Part shown: one piece after another, positions 60,838 through 64,000 of the stretch | Position numbering within the stretch: the stretch's first letter is position 1 | Layout: each line of letters starts with the position of its first letter | Origin: Candidatus Villigracilis saccharophilus | GTDB lineage: Bacteria; Chloroflexota; Anaerolineae; Anaerolineales; Villigracilaceae | Direction: 5' to 3' | NCBI GenBank assembly: GCA_016709305.1 | Contig: JADJNA010000052.1 | Span: 1 to 64,000, forward strand | DNA: 64,000 nt | Notes under the pieces: model-generated | What the model was told of the DNA's origin: nothing | Seen by the model: only the letters and a program-made list of their open reading frames with translations | Databases searched by the model: none | Translations under genes and position numbers: made by a program

Positions 60838-61721
60838 TTAGGCAAGGTGTGATGAAACACCTTTTTGTAGACTCATCTCAGCCTTTGTCAACAAAACCAC
60901 CGCGACAAGAATTATCCCGCCGCCCAGCATGACGATCGGCAATAGTTTTTCCCCAAACAGCCAGGCGGCAAGCAGTACTGTGACAACTGGTTCCAGCGTC
61001 GACAACATTGCCGCGTTGGTGGGGCCGATCCGTTCAAGTCCCGCTAAAAATGTGACCACGGGGATGATGGTGGAGATAATGATGATACCCAGCATGGCCA
61101 GCCAGCCTGAACTGCTAGATGGGAATTGGACACCGTTGATGAGTGTCAATAGTCCGTACACTGCGCCTGCCGAAGCGAAGATGACAGTCGATGATTGGAC
61201 TGCTGTGACATGTTTCATTACATTGGTGCCGACAATGATGTAAATGGAATAGATTAATGCGGCTGTGATCGCCATCAGCACACCTATTAACTGCCCGCTG
61301 ACAGGACCGACGGTCAGTGCCGTTCCTGTCAGGGCGAGGATTAGAGCAAGGATTTTTACTCTGGTGATCTTTTCGCGCAAAAATATGGTCGCAAGGATGG
61401 CAACAAAAATGGATACAAATATAGAAGTAGCGCCACCAAGCCAGCGGATGCATAGTTAATGGCGGTCAGATACATAAAGGATTGACCGACATATCCTAAT
61501 GCACCCATGCCGACAAGCTGTCCAAGGATCTTTCCGCGCGGGAAATGCTCCTTTCGCAGAAGCAGGATCACGGTCATGAAAGAGGCGGATATCCCAAATC
61601 GCAAAAGGAGGACAGTGTATATATTCATCCCATCGTCGTAAACATAGCGCCCAAAAATGGCGAGTGTCCCAAAGGATGCTGCGGAGATGACGATCAGCAG
61701 GATTCCGAAAATTCTTTTCAT
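60838..61721 (-). CDS. EamA/DMT-family transporter (frameshifted)
   Basis: A drug/metabolite-type exporter of about 295 residues with ten hydrophobic segments and two EamA repeats. The first frame runs from MKRIFGILLIVISAASFGTLAIFGRY to YLYPF. The second runs from FVAILATIF through LREKITRVKILALILALTG to the end. The shift lies at the run of five A on the plus strand (61,405-61,409), where a sixth would restore the frame. The transported compound is unknown. Confidence 0.87.
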
Positions 61722-62764
61722 AGCATACTTTGGAGGAATTTCCGGATTTCCCCAGCTGTCTTACTCCATGAAGGCTGTTGCGTGTAACGATTTCTGGCGT
61801 TGATGGATATCTTTGTGAGCAGATTCCGATCTGATGCAAGCTGGGAGATGTGAGTTGCAAGTGATTGGTGATCGTTTGGTTTGATCAGGTATCCAGTTTT
61901 CCCGTCTTCAATGATCTCGCCCGCAGCGCCTGCTGTCGTACCGATGGCAGGGAGGCCGAATCCCATCCCTTCGAGATAAACGATGCCAAATCCTTCATAA
62001 GAGGATGGAACGATCAACATATGCGCTTGTTTTAACTTCTGAACAAGAGGTTCATTGTCGAGCGGACCATGAAGATATATTGACGAGGAAAGATTGTTTT
62101 CAGAGATGAAGGATTGAATCTTTTTTGTGTAGGCAGGTTCAGAAGTCAGCGAGCCGATAATATTTACTACGACCTTTGATTTTTGGTTGTGGACGGCCTG
62201 AAGCAGTGTGAATAATCCCTTGCGCCCGATAATGTTTCCGAGAAAAATAATTTTTAGTGGTTCGCTCTGAGCGCGTGTTTCTATTTCTTTTTCCGAGATT
62301 GCATCACCAAATCTGTCTGTTGGCGGGTAGGCCACCATAGATGGTTTGCTGTGATTTATTAATCCATCAACCACCCCCATTGTTGTTTTGGAATTAAAAA
62401 TATATCCATCCACACTTTGCAGGTATTTTTTTTCAACGATTCGGTACAGATCATTTTGCCACTTGGGTCTGAGTTCAGAACACCTTAAGTGATGTACGAG
62501 GCTGACGATGGGGCAGGGGTGTCTGCCACTATTTGCGTTGATCAGAGATGGGTGATTGAGTTCATCCTGAATAAAAATATCAAAGTTTGATGGTAATCGA
62601 AAAGAGAGATTGTCGGCAAGGTGCGCACCATAATACCGCCAGGGGAGACTGATGATCTCGACGGTGTCGCCCTGTACCTGTAAATATTCCACCAATTTGC
62701 GGTCGTACATATATCCGCCGCTGAGGGTGTTGATCAAACCGTAAATGATGAATCCGATTTTCAT
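61718..62764 (-). CDS. Glycosyltransferase family 4 protein
   Basis: A 348-residue GT-B glycosyltransferase. The N-terminal GFIIYGLINTLSGGYMYDRKL begins the acceptor domain. The C-terminal nucleotide-sugar domain has IIFLGNIIGRKGLFTLLQA and PSSYEGFGIVYLEGMGFGLPAIGT with the E-x7-E pattern of GT4. It transfers a sugar to an unknown acceptor. The gene overlaps both the preceding PTPS-like gene and the following EamA gene by four bases, forming a tight operon. Confidence 0.88.
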   Translation of the reverse strand: MKIGFIIYGLINTLSGGYMYDRKLVEYLQVQGDTVEIISLPWRYYGAHLADNLSFRLPSNFDIFIQDELNHPSLINANSGRHPCPIVSLVHHLRCSELRPKWQNDLYRIVEKKYLQSVDGYIFNSKTTMGVVDGLINHSKPSMVAYPPTDRFGDAISEKEIETRAQSEPLKIIFLGNIIGRKGLFTLLQAVHNQKSKVVVNIIGSLTSEPAYTKKIQSFISENNLSSSIYLHGPLDNEPLVQKLKQAHMLIVPSSYEGFGIVYLEGMGFGLPAIGTTAGAAGEIIEDGKTGYLIKPNDHQSLATHISQLASDRNLLTKISINARNRYTQQPSWSKTAGEIRKFLQSML

Positions 62765-63141
62765 GCGCGGTTAACGCTGAAGGCTGCCCACGCGTTTTCA
62801 TGTTCCCAAAGGGTCACTTTTAGCTTGGATATGTTCTTAGCGTTGATGCGTTCATTCAAGGTCGTTGCCAGGATGCGTGAGAAGTGCTCAATGGATGGAT
62901 TTAAACCCGCGAATTCAGGTCTGTCATTCAACATTTGTTCGTTGTAGTGACAAACAACCTCATCAAGATGCTTTTCCACATCAACGATATCTACAAGGTA
63001 ACCGTGTTGATCAAGTTCTGCTCCCTTGAGTTGTAATTCAAGTATGTAATGATGTGAGTTGGGGAAGTTCTCTGGTCCCCAATCTCCGCCAATTAAAAAA
63101 TGGCGTGCTATAAATTCGCGGCGGACAGCAAGGGTGTACAT
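62761..63141 (-). CDS. 6-pyruvoyl-tetrahydropterin synthase/QueD-like protein
   Basis: A protein of about 126 residues from MYTLAVRREF at 63,141, with GGAG 9 bases upstream; an earlier ATG at 63,156 is possible. Zinc-ligand histidines appear in ARHFLIGG and NSHHYILEL, and the C-terminal LWEHENAWAAF has the catalytic Glu/His region of the fold. The conserved Cys of classical QueD is not obvious, so it may be a divergent PTPS-like enzyme. It is co-transcribed with a glycosyltransferase. Confidence 0.8.
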   Translation of the reverse strand: MYTLAVRREFIARHFLIGGDWGPENFPNSHHYILELQLKGAELDQHGYLVDIVDVEKHLDEVVCHYNEQMLNDRPEFAGLNPSIEHFSRILATTLNERINAKNISKLKVTLWEHENAWAAFSVNRA

Positions 63142-63178
63142 GATGGCGTGCTCCATTTTTAAGTGTCAGGGTCAATGG

Positions 63179-63856
63179 CTATGGCTTGACTGCCTGCATG
63201 TTGAGTATATTATTTTTTCTCGTGATCGGCATGGCAAAATCAAAGTTACTGATGCGAGTACAGTAATCCAGATCTGATTCGGGGAATTCAGGCTGATTTG
63301 GGTCGAGGTGCTGGACCGCATCCCTCGAATCGTAAACGCGTTTTACAATTGGCGCTTTTTCTGGATTTTGACCCATGAGTAATTTTTCCAAATATTCAGC
63401 GCAGGACAGATCTTCGTCGTTGTTGTAGCCGCCTGTGATTACAAAAGTTAATTCAGGAGGAGCGATCATCAAAATATAGTTGACAGTTGCGCTCGCCACC
63501 ACGAGGCTGGCTGCGAGCATTATATCCGCTTTCACACAGCGGACCGCAGCTTGAGTTCCTGCACCCGTCCGTTGGATGAGGGTCAGGCCAGTAAGGTTTT
63601 CGTTGAATATCTGAGTAGGTGAATTGCCATATTCAAAACCTGCTGGCGGAAGTCCGCCAACTTCTCCCATAGCTTTTGAATTTGGGGTCTTGGTTTTCAA
63701 TGTGAGAGCTTCTTCCACGCTGCTGACCAGCATAATTTGTTTTGCTCCGCGGGAAAAAGCATAAGCGGCAGTGGAGAAGGCGCGTAAAACGTCAATGACC
63801 AGAACAACACCCTGGGTAGTGTGACAGGTTTCGAGTGTGGCGTAATGAAATTTCAT
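63179..63856 (-). CDS. 2-phosphosulfolactate phosphatase-like (ComB family) protein
   Basis: A 225-residue protein with VLVIDVLRAFSTAAYAFSRGA near the N-terminus, GEVGGLPPAGFEYGNSPTQI and LIQRTGAGTQAAVRC, the characteristic ComB segments. In methanogens ComB dephosphorylates phosphosulfolactate in coenzyme M synthesis. In bacteria such as Chloroflexota the homologues are common and the real substrate is uncertain. Confidence 0.85.
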   Translation of the reverse strand: MKFHYATLETCHTTQGVVLVIDVLRAFSTAAYAFSRGAKQIMLVSSVEEALTLKTKTPNSKAMGEVGGLPPAGFEYGNSPTQIFNENLTGLTLIQRTGAGTQAAVRCVKADIMLAASLVVASATVNYILMIAPPELTFVITGGYNNDEDLSCAEYLEKLLMGQNPEKAPIVKRVYDSRDAVQHLDPNQPEFPESDLDYCTRISNFDFAMPITRKNNILNMQAVKP

Positions 63857-63858
63857 GG

Positions 63859-64000
63859 CTAATTTATTTTTTTGAGAAATACGCCGACAACAACCGCGGT
63901 GGAGGAAAGAAATAACAAGCAGATTTTAAGCCCGCCAAGAAATTTCAGCCTGGGTGGAAGAATGTTCGCAATCCCAAACAACAATAAGGTTACGTCCGTG
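63859..64000 (-). CDS. C-terminus of a membrane protein (partial)
   Basis: An open frame enters from the right edge and ends at TAG (63,859-63,861). The last 46 residues include a hydrophobic segment near LLLFGIAN and another, CLLFLSSTAVVVGVFL, followed by KKIN. This is the end of an integral membrane protein; nothing more can be assigned from the fragment. Confidence 0.55.
   Translation of the reverse strand, partial: TDVTLLLFGIANILPPRLKFLGGLKICLLFLSSTAVVVGVFLKKIN

Overview
This 64 kb window looks like a chromosomal segment from a Chloroflexota bacterium of the Anaerolineae type. The assignment rests on lipoprotein binding proteins with Ala/Pro/Thr/Glu-rich linkers, very large XRE/NB-ARC/WD40 proteins and dense carbohydrate catabolism; it is inference, since no marker gene is present. 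Most of the window (about 1-58,570) reads as a catabolic genomic island abutting an intact tRNA-Asp gene (58,574-58,650, minus strand). Copies of the tRNA 3' end plus its terminator recur at about 1-145, 1,310-1,400 and 16,640-16,830, splitting the island into three segments. No integrase or transposase is visible.

Layout. (a) 1-2,650: tRNA-end repeats, a RelE/HTH toxin-antitoxin pair and a VapB gene with a damaged VapC. (b) 2,644-16,536: a long minus-strand sugar operon (sugar isomerase, aldo/keto reductase, RbsD, RbsK, a tandem-duplicated sugar-binding protein, RbsC, RbsA, DUF2291, FGGY kinase, split transketolase), divergent from a SorC-family regulator. The split transketolase, FGGY kinase and isomerase, together with a GH140-type apiosidase elsewhere in the island, suggest D-apiose (and possibly D-ribose) use. 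(c) 17,209-31,037: two Gfo/Idh/MocA oxidoreductases, two C-glycoside deglycosidase-type alpha/beta pairs, two alpha/beta hydrolases, a cupin, a small unknown protein and a complete oligopeptide-type ABC transporter. (d) 31,225-43,509: glycosidases GH35, GH78, GH140-like, GH43 and two GH3, plus a sugar-phosphate-isomerase-like TIM barrel. (e) 43,524-47,183: an opposite-strand XRE/NB-ARC/WD40 STAND protein. (f) 47,440-57,933: three more alpha/beta deglycosidase-type pairs, another TIM barrel, glucokinase, an MFS transporter, xylose isomerase and xylulokinase. (g) 58,059-64,000: a truncated lacI, tRNA-Asp, then core-like genes (YiiX-type hydrolase, DEAD-box helicase, EamA exporter, GT4, PTPS/QueD-like, ComB-like).

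Working model: plant glycosides, probably decorated flavonoid C-glycosides, are imported by the ABC transporter. O-linked rhamnose, apiose, xylose and glucose/galactose are trimmed by the glycosidases. The remaining C-linked sugar is oxidised at C3 by Gfo/Idh/MocA dehydrogenases, and its C-C glycosidic bond is cleaved by the alpha/beta pairs. Released sugars enter central metabolism through XylA/XylB, Glk and the apiose/ribose operon. Five deglycosidase-type pairs in one locus is the most striking feature.

Caveat: at least eight genes, inside and outside the island, carry single frameshifts, several at homopolymers, and the helicase has an in-frame stop. This pattern fits uncorrected long-read indels better than true decay, so split genes are annotated here as single loci.
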